From positions 3,100,001-3,164,000 of the forward strand of contig NZ_JAVDQF010000001.1 of the NCBI RefSeq assembly GCF_031454135.1: a stretch of 64,000 nucleotides of DNA, written 5' to 3'. Below the pieces are notes generated by a model. It did no database searches, was not told where the DNA came from, and saw only the letters and a list, made by a program, of their open reading frames with translations. The stretch comes from Arthrobacter russicus. GTDB lineage: Bacteria > Actinomycetota > Actinomycetes > Actinomycetales > Micrococcaceae. A program made the translations under genes and the position numbers. This document shows positions 1 to 7,905 of this stretch, in pieces; the stretch's first letter is position 1; every line of letters starts with the position of its first letter.

Positions 1-1
1 C

Positions 2-460
2 CTCGGCGGCATCCGCAACCTGAACAAGGTGCCCTCGGTCATCTGGATCGTCGACACCAAGAAAGAGCACCTCGCGATCGACGAAGCGAAGAAGCTCAAC
101 ATCCCGGTGGTTGCCATCCTGGACACCAACTGCGATCCCGACGAAGTCGATTTCCCGATCCCGGGCAACGACGACGCGATCCGTTCCGTGAACATCCTGA
201 CCCGCGTGATCGCCGACGCCGTTGCCGAGGGCTTGATCGCCCGCAACGCCAAGGCGACCGGTACCGACGAGGCCGCCGCCGCAGAGCCGCTGGCCGAGTG
301 GGAGCGCGAATTGCTCGAGACCTCGAACACCGAAGCTGCCGAAGCCCCGGTCGCCGAAGCCGCTGCGGAAGCTCCGGCTGAAGCAGTTGCCGAGGCCCCG
401 GCCGAAGCGGCTGCTCCGGCTGCCGAGGCGGAGACCACCGAAGCCGACGACACCAAGTAA
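2..460 (+). CDS. rpsB: 30S ribosomal protein S2 (5' end outside window)
   Basis: This is the C-terminal part of ribosomal protein S2, a small-subunit protein needed for S1 binding and mRNA handling. The frame is open from base 2, and the conserved S2 core is clear ([47 protein letters not shown]). After the core, at about base 260, comes a tail rich in Ala, Glu and Pro with repeated EAPAEA-type units. Such tails are common in Actinobacteria S2 and are probably disordered. The start codon lies upstream of the window. The gene is followed by tsf, the usual bacterial order. Confidence 0.97.
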   Translation, partial: LGGIRNLNKVPSVIWIVDTKKEHLAIDEAKKLNIPVVAILDTNCDPDEVDFPIPGNDDAIRSVNILTRVIADAVAEGLIARNAKATGTDEAAAAEPLAEWERELLETSNTEAAEAPVAEAAAEAPAEAVAEAPAEAAAPAAEAETTEADDTK

Positions 461-473
461 CTTCCGAACGATG

Positions 474-506
474 ACGTGTGGTGCGCTCGCGTGGCGCACC
501 ACACGT
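474..506 (+). terminator. rpsB-tsf intergenic hairpin (attenuator-like)
   Basis: A perfect 12-bp inverted repeat (ACGTGTGGTGCG at 474-485, CGCACCACACGT at 495-506) with a 9-nt loop starts 13 nt after the rpsB stop. No long T run follows, only TTTGAG, so I read it as a partial terminator or mRNA-stabilising structure that sets the S2 to EF-Ts ratio. The function is inference; the repeat is visible. Confidence 0.6.
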
Positions 507-544
507 TTGAGTCGGGTCAAATCAACGACATAACAGGAGTTCAC

Positions 545-1381
545 ATGGCGAACTACACCGCCGCTGATATCAAGGCACTCCGCGAGCGCACCGGCGCTGG
601 CATGATGGACGTGAAGAAGGCCCTGGACGAGGCTGACGGCAACGCCGAGAAGGCGCTCGAACTGATCCGGATCAAGGGTCTCAAGGGTGCCACCAAGCGC
701 GAAGGCCGTTCTACTGCTGAAGGCCTGGTTGCCGCAACCGTCGAGAACGGCGTCGGGGTCATGGTCGAGGTCAATTGCGAGACCGACTTCGTGGCCAAGT
801 CCGCCCCGTTCATCGAGTTCGCCAACAAGGCCCTGGCTGCTGCTGTGGCCTCCGGCGCAGCGGACGTCGACGCGCTTCTGGCTGCCGACGTGGACGGCAA
901 GCCGTTGTCCGAATTGGTCATCGAAGCCGGCGCACTGCTGGGCGAAAAGGTCGCGATCCGCCGTCTGGCCCGGGTCACCGGCGCCGTGGTCGATGCGTAC
1001 TTGCACAAGACCTCGAAGGATTTGCCGGCCCAGGTCGGCGTCCTGTTCGCTGCGGAGGGTTCCGGCGAGGCCGCGACCACCGCGGTGCACGATGTTGCGG
1101 TGCACATCGCAGCTTATTCACCCAACTACTTGGTCCGCGAAGATGTTCCGGCCGAACTGGTTGACAGCGAGCGTCGGATCGCCGACGAGACCGCGCGTGC
1201 CGAAGGCAAGCCGGAAGCCGCGTTGACCAAGATCGTCGAAGGCCGGTTGACCGGCTTCTTCAAGGAAAACGTGCTGCTCGACCAGCCGTTCGCCAAGGAC
1301 GCCAAGCAGAGCGTGGCGCAGGTTCTGGAAGCCGCTGGCGCCAAAGCCGGCGGGTTCGCCCGGTTCCGCGTCGGAGCCTGA
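545..1381 (+). CDS. tsf: Elongation factor Ts
   Basis: EF-Ts is the guanine-nucleotide exchange factor that regenerates EF-Tu-GTP during translation elongation. The 278-residue protein has the typical N-terminal UBA-like domain (MANYTAADIKALRERTGAGM, then DVKKALDEADGNAEKA) and the conserved TDFVA signature near residue 80. The dimerisation core and a C-terminal module follow. The ATG at 545 is preceded by AGGAG at 535-539 with a normal spacing, and it matches family N-termini. Length and order after rpsB are standard. A strong hairpin at 1409-1449 closes the operon. Confidence 0.98.
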   Translation: MANYTAADIKALRERTGAGMMDVKKALDEADGNAEKALELIRIKGLKGATKREGRSTAEGLVAATVENGVGVMVEVNCETDFVAKSAPFIEFANKALAAAVASGAADVDALLAADVDGKPLSELVIEAGALLGEKVAIRRLARVTGAVVDAYLHKTSKDLPAQVGVLFAAEGSGEAATTAVHDVAVHIAAYSPNYLVREDVPAELVDSERRIADETARAEGKPEAALTKIVEGRLTGFFKENVLLDQPFAKDAKQSVAQVLEAAGAKAGGFARFRVGA

Positions 1382-1408
1382 TTCACCGGGTTCCAGCTGC
1401 ACGTTCCA

Positions 1409-1449
1409 GCAAAAGGCCTGTTCCGGGTTTCCCGGGGCGGGCCTTTTGC
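1409..1449 (+). terminator. Terminator hairpin after tsf
   Basis: GCAAAAGGCCTG at the left and CGGGCCTTTTGC at the right form a stem around a G/C-rich internal part. It starts 28 nt after the tsf stop. The right arm carries CCTTTTGC, which serves as a short U-rich stretch. It probably ends the rpsB-tsf transcript. Confidence 0.75.
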
Positions 1450-1513
1450 GTACCCGGGATGCCGCGTCATGGTGTGGCGAGTCTCAGCGGACCGGATCGA
1501 TCCAGCAAAGAGT

Positions 1514-1533
1514 ATTCAATCAACTGGTTGAAT
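1514..1533 (+). promoter_or_regulatory. Upstream operator half-palindrome for the ArsR-family gene
   Basis: ATTCAAT-N6-GTTGAAT forms an imperfect dyad (6 of 7 paired positions), with CAACTGGTTG in its centre. It lies 28 bp before the perfect palindrome at 1561-1584 and shares the GGTTGA core, so it could be a second binding site for the same regulator. A TTGACT hexamer at 1551-1556, between the two dyads, could be the -35 box. Confidence 0.5.
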
Positions 1534-1560
1534 ATTTGGCCGGACTGTGGTTGACTTGTT

Positions 1561-1584
1561 TTGATCAACCTATTGGTTGATCAA
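1561..1584 (+). promoter_or_regulatory. Perfect operator palindrome before the ArsR-family gene
   Basis: TTGATCAACC-TATT-GGTTGATCAA is a perfect 10-bp inverted repeat with a 4-bp spacer, ending 15 bp before the ATG of the ArsR-type gene. Its position between a likely -35 and the ribosome binding site fits repression by the gene product itself, the normal mode of ArsR regulators. Confidence 0.7.
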
Positions 1585-1599
1585 AGAAAGGGTTGAATA

Positions 1600-1944
1600 A
1601 TGGAATTCGACGAAGACCGTCTGGACCGGGCGTTCGCCGCTTTGGGCGATCCGATCCGGCGCCGGATCATCGCCAGGCTGTCGATCTCCGACGCCACGGT
1701 GAAGGAGCTGGCCGCTCCCTTCGACGTGTCCATCCAAGCAATTTCCAAACACCTGCAGGTTTTGGAAGCTGCCGGCTTGATCAGCCGCAGCCGGGATGCG
1801 CAGAAGCGCCCCTGCCATTTGATCAAGGACAACTTGGCCCAGCTGACCGGCTGGATCAACGAATACAGCTCATCGGTCGGGGAGAAGTTCCACAGGTTGG
1901 AGGAAGTCCTCGACGCCGGCCCTGCTGAAGCGGGTCGCATCTGA
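1600..1944 (+). CDS. ArsR-family winged-helix regulator
   Basis: This 114-residue protein has the compact ArsR/SmtB winged-helix layout. An opening helix (AFAALGDPIRRRIIARL, residues 11-27) precedes the recognition region around residues 34-60 (VKELAAPFDVSIQAISKHLQ), and a wing follows (LEAAGLISRSRDAQKRP). No cysteine cluster for metal binding is seen, so it is unlikely to be a metal sensor. It resembles the ArsR proteins that pair with SRPBCC/AHSA1 genes, and such a gene starts 14 bp downstream. The start uses AAAGAAAGGG as Shine-Dalgarno. Two dyads upstream suggest autorepression. The ligand is unknown. Confidence 0.9.
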   Translation: MEFDEDRLDRAFAALGDPIRRRIIARLSISDATVKELAAPFDVSIQAISKHLQVLEAAGLISRSRDAQKRPCHLIKDNLAQLTGWINEYSSSVGEKFHRLEEVLDAGPAEAGRI

Positions 1945-1958
1945 AAAGGAGAAGTGAG

Positions 1959-2435
1959 ATGGCAACGCAGAACAAACTCGAAATCATTGCCGATTCCGGC
2001 AGCCAGAACATCACCTTGATCCGGGAAATCGACGCACCGGTCGACCGGGTTTTCCAGGCCTATGCCGATCCGGAACTGGTGGTGCAGTGGCTGGGGCCGC
2101 GCCGGCTCACCATGAAAATCGAACAGTGGCAAGTAGTCAGCGGTGGCGGTTATGCCTATGCGCACATCGATCAGGACGGCGCAGAATTCGGTTTCCGCGG
2201 CATGTTCCACACCGTGCGGCCCAATGAGCAGATCATCCAGACCTTCGAATACCTGGGTTTCCCGGGCAGCGTCTCGATCGAAGTGATGACGTTCGAAGAA
2301 GCCGGGCCGGGGCGGACCCGGATCGTCTCCACCGCCACTTACCCCTCGACCGAGACCCGGGAGCAGATGCTGCAGAGCGGCATGGAGGTCGGGGTCAGCG
2401 AAGGCTATGAGAGGTTGGCGGAACTGCTGGCCTGA
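1959..2435 (+). CDS. SRPBCC/AHSA1-family protein
   Basis: This 158-residue protein has the START/Bet v1-like helix-grip signature of the AHSA1 family: an early 'REIDAPVDRVFQAYADPELV' stretch, then VVQWLGPRRLTMKIE and a C-terminal helix (TREQMLQSGMEVGVSEGYERLAELL). Such proteins bind hydrophobic ligands in a deep cavity, but their substrates are mostly unknown. It is co-transcribed with the ArsR-type regulator 14 bp upstream and has its own AAGGAGAAG ribosome binding site. The pair probably senses and handles one small molecule; this is inference from gene pairing. Confidence 0.88.
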   Translation: MATQNKLEIIADSGSQNITLIREIDAPVDRVFQAYADPELVVQWLGPRRLTMKIEQWQVVSGGGYAYAHIDQDGAEFGFRGMFHTVRPNEQIIQTFEYLGFPGSVSIEVMTFEEAGPGRTRIVSTATYPSTETREQMLQSGMEVGVSEGYERLAELLA

Positions 2436-2464
2436 AACCCGCCCGGGCCGGTCGGCCACCCTCG

Positions 2465-2520
2465 AGCGGCCGCAGCCCGGCCCCGGACCCGATCGGATCC
2501 GGGGCCGGGCTGCGGCCGCT
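2465..2520 (+). terminator. Long perfect hairpin after the SRPBCC gene
   Basis: A 23-bp perfect stem (2465-2487 with 2498-2520) closes a 10-nt loop. The stem is almost entirely G/C and no T tract follows, which is common for actinobacterial terminators. It lies 30 bp past the SRPBCC stop and separates that operon from the pyrH promoter. Confidence 0.75.
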
Positions 2521-2597
2521 TGCCGTCGGATGGCTGATCGCGATCCCCGGCTGCGGGCAGCGCCGGGGGCGCTGGAGACCAGCGTCACGCGTGGATA

Positions 2598-2626
2598 TTC
2601 GCTCCCCGGCAGTCGCGCAGGATAAT
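2598..2626 (+). promoter_or_regulatory. Putative pyrH promoter
   Basis: GATAAT at 2621-2626 matches five of six bases of the -10 consensus. TTCGCT, a weak -35, lies 17 bp upstream at 2598-2603. Transcription would start near 2633 and give a leader of about 45 nt before pyrH. Confidence 0.5.
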
Positions 2627-2678
2627 CTGGCTCAAGCGTTCGCGAAACCCCCAACCGCATTGATACGAGGGATGGCCC

Positions 2679-3425
2679 ATGGAAAACACACAAGACAACG
2701 ATGCCATCAACATTCCGGCGAAGACCAAGCGGCGGGTCCTGTTGAAGCTTTCCGGCGAAGTGTTCGGCGGCGGCGAGGTGGGTCTGGACCCGGCGACGGT
2801 GCAGGGCATCGCCCGGCAGATCGCGGCGACCGAGGGCGAAGTCGAGGTGGCGATCGTGGTGGGCGGCGGCAACTTCTTCCGCGGCGCGGAACTGTCCCAA
2901 TCCGGGATGGACCGTTCGCGTGCCGACTACATGGGCATGCTGGGCACCGTGATGAACTGTTTGGCGCTGCAGGACTTCCTGGAACAGGCCGGCGTGGAGA
3001 CCAGGGTGCAGAGTGCAATCACGATGGGCCAGGTCGCCGAAGCCTATATTCCGCGCCGCGCGATCCGGCACTTGGAAAAAGGCCGCGTGGTGATTTTCGG
3101 CGCGGGCGCCGGGTTGCCCTATTTCTCCACCGATACCGTGGCTGCGCAGCGGGCGTTGGAAGTGCACGCCGATATCGTGCTGATGGCGAAGAACGGCGTG
3201 GACGGCGTGTACACGGCGGACCCGAGGAAGGATCCGAGCGCCCAGAAGCTCGACCACCTCACCTACAACGAAGCGTTGCAGCGCGATATCCGGGTTTTGG
3301 ACCAGACCGCGTTCAGCCTCTGCAAAGACAACAATCTTTCGATGTTGGTCTTCGGCATGGAAGGCGAAGGGAATGTCACCCGGGCTATCCGCGGCGAGAG
3401 CCTGGGCACCTTGGTAACCCCGTAG
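2679..3425 (+). CDS. pyrH: UMP kinase
   Basis: UMP kinase phosphorylates UMP to UDP with ATP in pyrimidine synthesis and belongs to the amino-acid-kinase fold. The 248-residue sequence shows the N-terminal phosphate loop ([15 protein letters not shown]), the glycine-rich [10 protein letters not shown] segment, [14 protein letters not shown], and the nucleotide-binding [17 protein letters not shown] region. A short Asn/Asp-rich lead of about 18 residues precedes the core. It begins the pyrH-frr-cdsA run, 52 bp before frr. The order after tsf is the conserved actinobacterial one, here separated by the ArsR/SRPBCC insertion. Confidence 0.97.
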   Translation: MENTQDNDAINIPAKTKRRVLLKLSGEVFGGGEVGLDPATVQGIARQIAATEGEVEVAIVVGGGNFFRGAELSQSGMDRSRADYMGMLGTVMNCLALQDFLEQAGVETRVQSAITMGQVAEAYIPRRAIRHLEKGRVVIFGAGAGLPYFSTDTVAAQRALEVHADIVLMAKNGVDGVYTADPRKDPSAQKLDHLTYNEALQRDIRVLDQTAFSLCKDNNLSMLVFGMEGEGNVTRAIRGESLGTLVTP

Positions 3426-3477
3426 TATTGACTCTTGAGATTCCCTTTTTCGAAACTGCTGTAACCCAGGAGAGACC

Positions 3478-4035
3478 GTGATCGAAGAAACGCTGCTCGA
3501 AGCCGAAGAGAAGATGGACAAGGCCGTCGAGGTGGCCAAAGAGGATTTCAGCTCGGTGCGTACCGGCCGGGCCAATCCGGCCATGTACTCGAAGGTCATG
3601 GTCGATTACTACGGAACTCCCACACCGTTGCAGCAGCTGGCCTCTTTCGCCGTGCCGGAAGCCCGGGTGCTGATGATCAGCCCGTACGACCGCAACGCAC
3701 TGGCGGACATCGAGAAGGCGTTGAGCAATTCGGAAATCGGCGCCAACCCGTCCAATGACGGCAACGTGATCCGGGTGGTCATTCCGGAACTCACCGAGGA
3801 ACGCCGTCGCGACTACGTCAAGATCGTCCGGACCAAAGGCGAGGACGCCAAGGTCTCGATCCGGAACATCCGGCGCAAGGCCAAGGAAGGCCTGGACAAG
3901 ATCGTCAAAGACGGCGACGCCGGTGAAGACGAAGGCTCGCGCGCGGAGAAGGAACTCGACGGTCTGACCAAATCGCACACCGAGGCCATCGACGAGTTGC
4001 TCAAGCGCAAAGAAGCCGAGCTGCTCGAGGTCTGA
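3478..4035 (+). CDS. frr: Ribosome recycling factor
   Basis: RRF works with EF-G and splits post-termination ribosomes so the subunits can be reused. The 185-residue protein has the full family length: the three-helix bundle ([21 protein letters not shown]), the small beta/alpha insert starting with [12 protein letters not shown], and the C-terminal helices ([13 protein letters not shown]). The start is GTG at 3478 with CAGGAGAG upstream. Its stop overlaps the cdsA start by one base (TGATG), which indicates translational coupling. Confidence 0.98.
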   Translation: MIEETLLEAEEKMDKAVEVAKEDFSSVRTGRANPAMYSKVMVDYYGTPTPLQQLASFAVPEARVLMISPYDRNALADIEKALSNSEIGANPSNDGNVIRVVIPELTEERRRDYVKIVRTKGEDAKVSIRNIRRKAKEGLDKIVKDGDAGEDEGSRAEKELDGLTKSHTEAIDELLKRKEAELLEV

Positions 4036-5324
4036 TGAGCCAGTCGCCCGGCGCAGCAGGCGGTCCAGCCGAGGCCGCGGACCCGCGTACTGACACCTCG
4101 TCGGCCTACCGGCCGTTGCCCAGCCGGCGGGCGTTGCGCGCCGCGGAACGCGAGGCGGAAAAGAAGCACGCCAAAAACGCGGCGCACCGGGCGTCGCCGC
4201 AATCCGCCCGGCCGGCTTCGCTGGACGGACGGCGCACCCCGATCACCGGCGCGATTCCGGCGGTGCCGGCGCAGGCCATGCAAGCGCGCCCGGCAGCAGC
4301 CGTGCCGCCGATCCCGACCAGGCCGGCCTCGGCGAATTCAGCCTCGACCGCCCCGGGAAGGCCTGGCGCGGCGGCACTGCTCGCGAACCCCGCGGTGCAG
4401 CCTTCCAAGGCCGCCGCCGTCTTGCAATTGCCGGAACAGATCACCGCACCGAGCGAAAAGCCTTCCAGGGCGGGCCGGAATTTGCCCGCTGCGATCGGCG
4501 TCGGCTTGGCCTTGCTGGTCGTGGTGCTGATCGGACTGCTTTTTTACCCCCCGGCTTTCGCGGTGATGGTGATTTTGGCCTCGGCGTTGGGGGTCTGGGA
4601 AGTCAGCCGGGCGCTGCTGCAACGCGGCGTGGTCGTACCGATCGTGCCGATCATGTTCTCCGTGGTGGCGATGCCGGTCGTGGGGTACTACGTCGGGGCC
4701 GAAGGGTTGCTGTTCGCGTTGGTCGCCTGTGCGCTCGCCGTGATGATCTGGCGCTCGCTCGACGAAACTCCGGGAACCGGGCAGAGCATCTTCGCCGGGG
4801 TTTTCCTGATCGCCTGGATCCCTTTCCTGATTTCCTTCGTGCTGTTGCTGATCCGGGCATCGGACGGGCCGGCCAGTGCATTGGCCTTCCGCGGCGGCTG
4901 GCCGGAACTCGGTGCGCTCAAAGTGGTCACGGTGTTGCTGCTCGTAGTGGCCAGCGACACCTTCGGCTACCTCTTCGGGGCACTGTTCGGCAAACACCCG
5001 ATGGCACCGAAGATCAGCCCGAAGAAGTCCTGGGAAGGATTCATCGGTTCGGTGCTCGGCGCCAGTCTGATCGGCGTTCTGGCCTCGGTTTTCCTGCTGC
5101 GCGAAGCCTGGTGGGTCGGTGTGGTCCTGGCCGTGGGCATCGTGCTCGCCGGCACCACCGGCGACTTGGCGGAATCCATGATCAAGCGCGAACTCGGGGT
5201 CAAAGACATGTCCAGCATCCTGCCCGGCCACGGTGGCCTGATGGACCGGCTGGACTCGATCCTGTTCGCGGCGCCGGCTGCTTTCATGCTTTTCAGTCTG
5301 CTCGACTGGTTGCAGGGCCTGTGA
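4035..5324 (+). CDS. cdsA: Phosphatidate cytidylyltransferase
   Basis: CdsA makes CDP-diacylglycerol from phosphatidic acid and CTP at the membrane, the entry point to phosphatidylglycerol, cardiolipin and phosphatidylinositol. About 150 residues at the N-terminus are Ala/Pro/Arg-rich and probably disordered. Multiple membrane helices then begin near residue 155. The catalytic region includes SDTFGYLFG (about 306-314), KISPKKSWEGF and the C-terminal signature GHGGLMDRLDS (about 397-407). At 429 residues it is longer than many homologues because of the N-terminal extension. It overlaps the frr stop by one base. Confidence 0.95.
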   Translation: MSQSPGAAGGPAEAADPRTDTSSAYRPLPSRRALRAAEREAEKKHAKNAAHRASPQSARPASLDGRRTPITGAIPAVPAQAMQARPAAAVPPIPTRPASANSASTAPGRPGAAALLANPAVQPSKAAAVLQLPEQITAPSEKPSRAGRNLPAAIGVGLALLVVVLIGLLFYPPAFAVMVILASALGVWEVSRALLQRGVVVPIVPIMFSVVAMPVVGYYVGAEGLLFALVACALAVMIWRSLDETPGTGQSIFAGVFLIAWIPFLISFVLLLIRASDGPASALAFRGGWPELGALKVVTVLLLVVASDTFGYLFGALFGKHPMAPKISPKKSWEGFIGSVLGASLIGVLASVFLLREAWWVGVVLAVGIVLAGTTGDLAESMIKRELGVKDMSSILPGHGGLMDRLDSILFAAPAAFMLFSLLDWLQGL

Positions 5325-5436
5325 AACGCGCTCCGGGTCGCGGCAAGCCACACGGAGCATGCTTAAGATGGATGTTGAGATGACTGCGGCCGGCTACGGT
5401 GCGGCCGATGGAAGAGACGAACGGGGAAGAACTCGC

Positions 5437-6021
5437 GTGGCAGAGACAATTCAAGGTCGGGCGCAGGGCGCTCCTTTTGCGCGCGTGGATCGCAAGGCTT
5501 ACGGATACAACGTCAGACAGGTGGACCAGTTCCTCGCCTCGGCCCGTGCGATCTATACCGGAGCGGATTCTGCGGAGAAGCCGCTGACCAGCCACGACGT
5601 GCGGGAGATGACCTTCGACGCGGTCCGCGGCGGCTATGAACCGCAAGCCGTTGACGCCGCGCTGGACCGTTTGGAAGACGTCTTCGCCCAGCGCGAACGG
5701 GACGCGTTGATCGCGGGCAAAGGCGAAGAAGCCTGGATGGCGCAGATCGGCCGGCTCTCCAGCGTGCTGCGGGCCCGGCTGCACCGCGCGGAAGGTGAGC
5801 GGTTCCGCCGGCCCAAACGGAATGTGCGCAGTTATTCCGTGGCCGACGTCGACGCGCTGTGCGCCGAGCTGCTCGACTACTTCGAACACGACAAGCCGTT
5901 GAGCGTCGACCTGGTGCGCCGGGCGGTGTTCAGTCCGGCGCAAGGCAAAGACGGCTATGAGGAGCAGCAAGTCGATGCTTTCCTGGACCGGGTGGTCGAA
6001 CTGATGGCCGCCATCGACTGA
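5437..6021 (+). CDS. DivIVA domain-containing protein
   Basis: The protein of about 194 residues contains two short DivIVA-type segments: YNVRQVDQFLASAR near the N-terminus and a second SVADVDALCAELLDYF segment near the middle. Each is followed by a GYEPQAVDAALDRL or GYEEQQVDAFLDRV motif. It lacks the long coiled coil of Wag31/DivIVA, so it is a small relative with a possible role in polar or septal localisation. The GTG at 5437 is chosen because GGGGAAGA lies 7 nt upstream. An in-frame ATG at 5359 would add 26 residues but has a poorly spaced ribosome binding site. TAAGAT at 5364-5369 could be the -10. Confidence 0.8.
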   Translation: MAETIQGRAQGAPFARVDRKAYGYNVRQVDQFLASARAIYTGADSAEKPLTSHDVREMTFDAVRGGYEPQAVDAALDRLEDVFAQRERDALIAGKGEEAWMAQIGRLSSVLRARLHRAEGERFRRPKRNVRSYSVADVDALCAELLDYFEHDKPLSVDLVRRAVFSPAQGKDGYEEQQVDAFLDRVVELMAAID

Positions 6022-6034
6022 GCCGCGCTCCGGT

Positions 6035-7522
6035 TCAGCGCACGCCGAAGCCTTGCCGGGCGGGGTCCTCGGGGGTGTGCAAGCGGGCCAGGATCGATGA
6101 CGTGGCCCGAGGGACCCGGTCTGCGCTCAGCAGCGAACCCAGAATCATCACGGCGAAAGCCAGCGGCACGGTGACGATCGCGGGTTGATTGAGCAGATCG
6201 GTGAGCAGCCCGGGTCCGATTCCGGCCGCTGCGGCCCAAGGCGCCGCCAAGGACGCCCCGCCGCAGATCACCGCGCCGGCGATCATCCCGGCGATGGCGC
6301 CGACGTCAGTCAATCCGCGCCACCAGATGCCCAAGAGCAGCAAAGGGCACAAGGTCGAGGCGGTGAAGGCGAACACCGCGCCGATGCTGCCGGCCAAGGC
6401 CGTGGCGTCCGAAAAGAGCGCGACCGCGAGCGGCAGCAAGGAACCCAGTACCGCGGCCCAGCGGAAGCCGCGGACGCTGCCGCCGAAGAGTTCCTGCGAA
6501 ACCACCCCGGCCAAGGAGACCAACAACCCGGAGGTGCTGGAAAGGAATGCGGCGAAGGCGCCGGCGATGACCAGGGCGGACAGGAACTGTCCGCCGGGTC
6601 CGGGCAGCAGCGCCGCGGGAAGCAGCAGCACGGTCGCGTCGGCCTTGCCCGAATCGACCGGGAACATCCGGCCCAGCACGCCCAAGACCGTGGGCAGCAA
6701 GTAGAACGCGCCGAGCAGCGGCAGCACGATCAGCGTGGTGCGCCGGGCCGAGCGGCCGTCCGGGTTGGTGTAGAAACGGACCAGGACGTGCGGCAGGCCC
6801 AGGGTGCCGAAGAGCAGGCCCACGATCAACGAAATGGTCCGCACCGGTGCCGCGGAATCAGCGGTACCGGTGTCCGCGCCGAACGCCTGGGCCGCGGCCT
6901 GCGGAGTCTCCGGGAGGCCGGCGACGAGGATCAGCAGGAAGACCGCGGGTACCGCCAGGGCGGTGAATTTGAGCCAGAACTGGAACGCCTGGACAAAGGT
7001 GATCGACCGCATGCCGCCGGTCATCACCACGAGGCAGACCACCGCGATCACCAGGACCGGGCCCACCCAACCCGGCAGCCCGGCAGTGATCGAGACGGTG
7101 AGTGCCGCACCCTGCAACTGCGGCACGATGTAGAGCCAGCAGACCAGGATCACGCAGATCGAAGTCACCTTGCGCACCGCTTTGGACGCCAGCCGGAACT
7201 CCGCGAAATCCGGAATCGTGTAAGCCCGGGAACGGCGCAACGGGGCCGCGACGAAAAGCAGCAGCATGAGGTATCCAGCGGTGTAGCCGATCGGGAACCA
7301 GAGCGCATCGGCGCCGGAGAGCAGAATCAGCCCGGCTACGCCCAGGTAGCTGGCGGCAGAGAGGTATTCGCCGCCGATCGCCGAAGCGTTCCACCAAGGC
7401 CGCACGGTCCGGGAGGCGACATAGAAATCGCTCGTGGTCCGGGACAGTTGCAGCCCGAAGAACCCGACGACCACGGTCGCGGCGACCACGAGTCCGATCG
7501 CCGGCAGGCCGAAGGGGTTCAT
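6035..7522 (-). CDS. Sodium:solute symporter, acetate/monocarboxylate type
   Basis: This 495-residue protein belongs to the SSS family, with about 13 hydrophobic segments. Near the N-terminus it has the typical FYVASRTVRPWWNASAIGGE and YLSAASYLG motifs, similar to ActP-type acetate symporters and matched by the second symporter encoded at 10496-12094. It probably imports a small monocarboxylate with sodium or protons. It is the last gene of a four-gene run (kinase, regulator, small membrane protein, symporter), and its ATG overlaps the preceding stop by 4 bp. The substrate cannot be told from sequence alone. Confidence 0.88.
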   Translation of the reverse strand: MNPFGLPAIGLVVAATVVVGFFGLQLSRTTSDFYVASRTVRPWWNASAIGGEYLSAASYLGVAGLILLSGADALWFPIGYTAGYLMLLLFVAAPLRRSRAYTIPDFAEFRLASKAVRKVTSICVILVCWLYIVPQLQGAALTVSITAGLPGWVGPVLVIAVVCLVVMTGGMRSITFVQAFQFWLKFTALAVPAVFLLILVAGLPETPQAAAQAFGADTGTADSAAPVRTISLIVGLLFGTLGLPHVLVRFYTNPDGRSARRTTLIVLPLLGAFYLLPTVLGVLGRMFPVDSGKADATVLLLPAALLPGPGGQFLSALVIAGAFAAFLSSTSGLLVSLAGVVSQELFGGSVRGFRWAAVLGSLLPLAVALFSDATALAGSIGAVFAFTASTLCPLLLLGIWWRGLTDVGAIAGMIAGAVICGGASLAAPWAAAAGIGPGLLTDLLNQPAIVTVPLAFAVMILGSLLSADRVPRATSSILARLHTPEDPARQGFGVR

Positions 7523-7905
7523 TTGTCCGCCACCAGATCCTGGAAGGCTTCCTCGTTCCGATCGGCGGCGCGGGAATACAGCCAAGCAGAAACGAAGATC
7601 ACCGGATGGATGCCGATGCCGAGGAAGATCCAGGGCGCGGGGATGCCGAGGAGCAGCATCGAGTTCAGCTCCGGGAAGAGCCCCAGGAGCAGCGGAACCG
7701 CGCACAGCAGCAGGAGGAATCCGCTGCCCACCACGATGCCGAGTCTGAGTTGGCTGCGGATCAGGGAGTCCACGAGCAGCCTGCCGACGCCGGATTGTTC
7801 GGCGATTTCCCGCGCGACCGGGAAGTTCCGCGCTGATGCCGCATTGCCCCGCTGCGCGCGCACCCGGGACCGCCCGGGTGCGGGCGGCGGCAGTTCCGGG
7901 CTCAT
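7519..7905 (-). CDS. Small two-helix membrane protein, symporter partner (DUF485-like)
   Basis: The 128-residue protein has a polar N-terminus and two hydrophobic segments (LGIVVGSGFLLLLCAVPLLL and a second around IPAPWIFLGIGIHPVIFVSAWL). It ends in a charged tail (SRAADRNEEAFQDLVADK). The arrangement resembles the small DUF485/YjcH subunit that precedes ActP, although the sequence differs from the clearer DUF485 protein at 10140-10499. It overlaps the upstream regulator gene and the downstream symporter gene by 4 bp each, so all three are translationally coupled. A role in assembly or gating of the symporter is inference. Confidence 0.72.
   Translation of the reverse strand: MSPELPPPAPGRSRVRAQRGNAASARNFPVAREIAEQSGVGRLLVDSLIRSQLRLGIVVGSGFLLLLCAVPLLLGLFPELNSMLLLGIPAPWIFLGIGIHPVIFVSAWLYSRAADRNEEAFQDLVADK

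Noticed and set aside
1581-3599. A 672-codon open frame on the minus strand opposite the ArsR, SRPBCC and pyrH genes
   Set aside because: It lies opposite well-recognised genes, has low-complexity composition and spans an intergenic hairpin. High-GC DNA produces such antisense frames.
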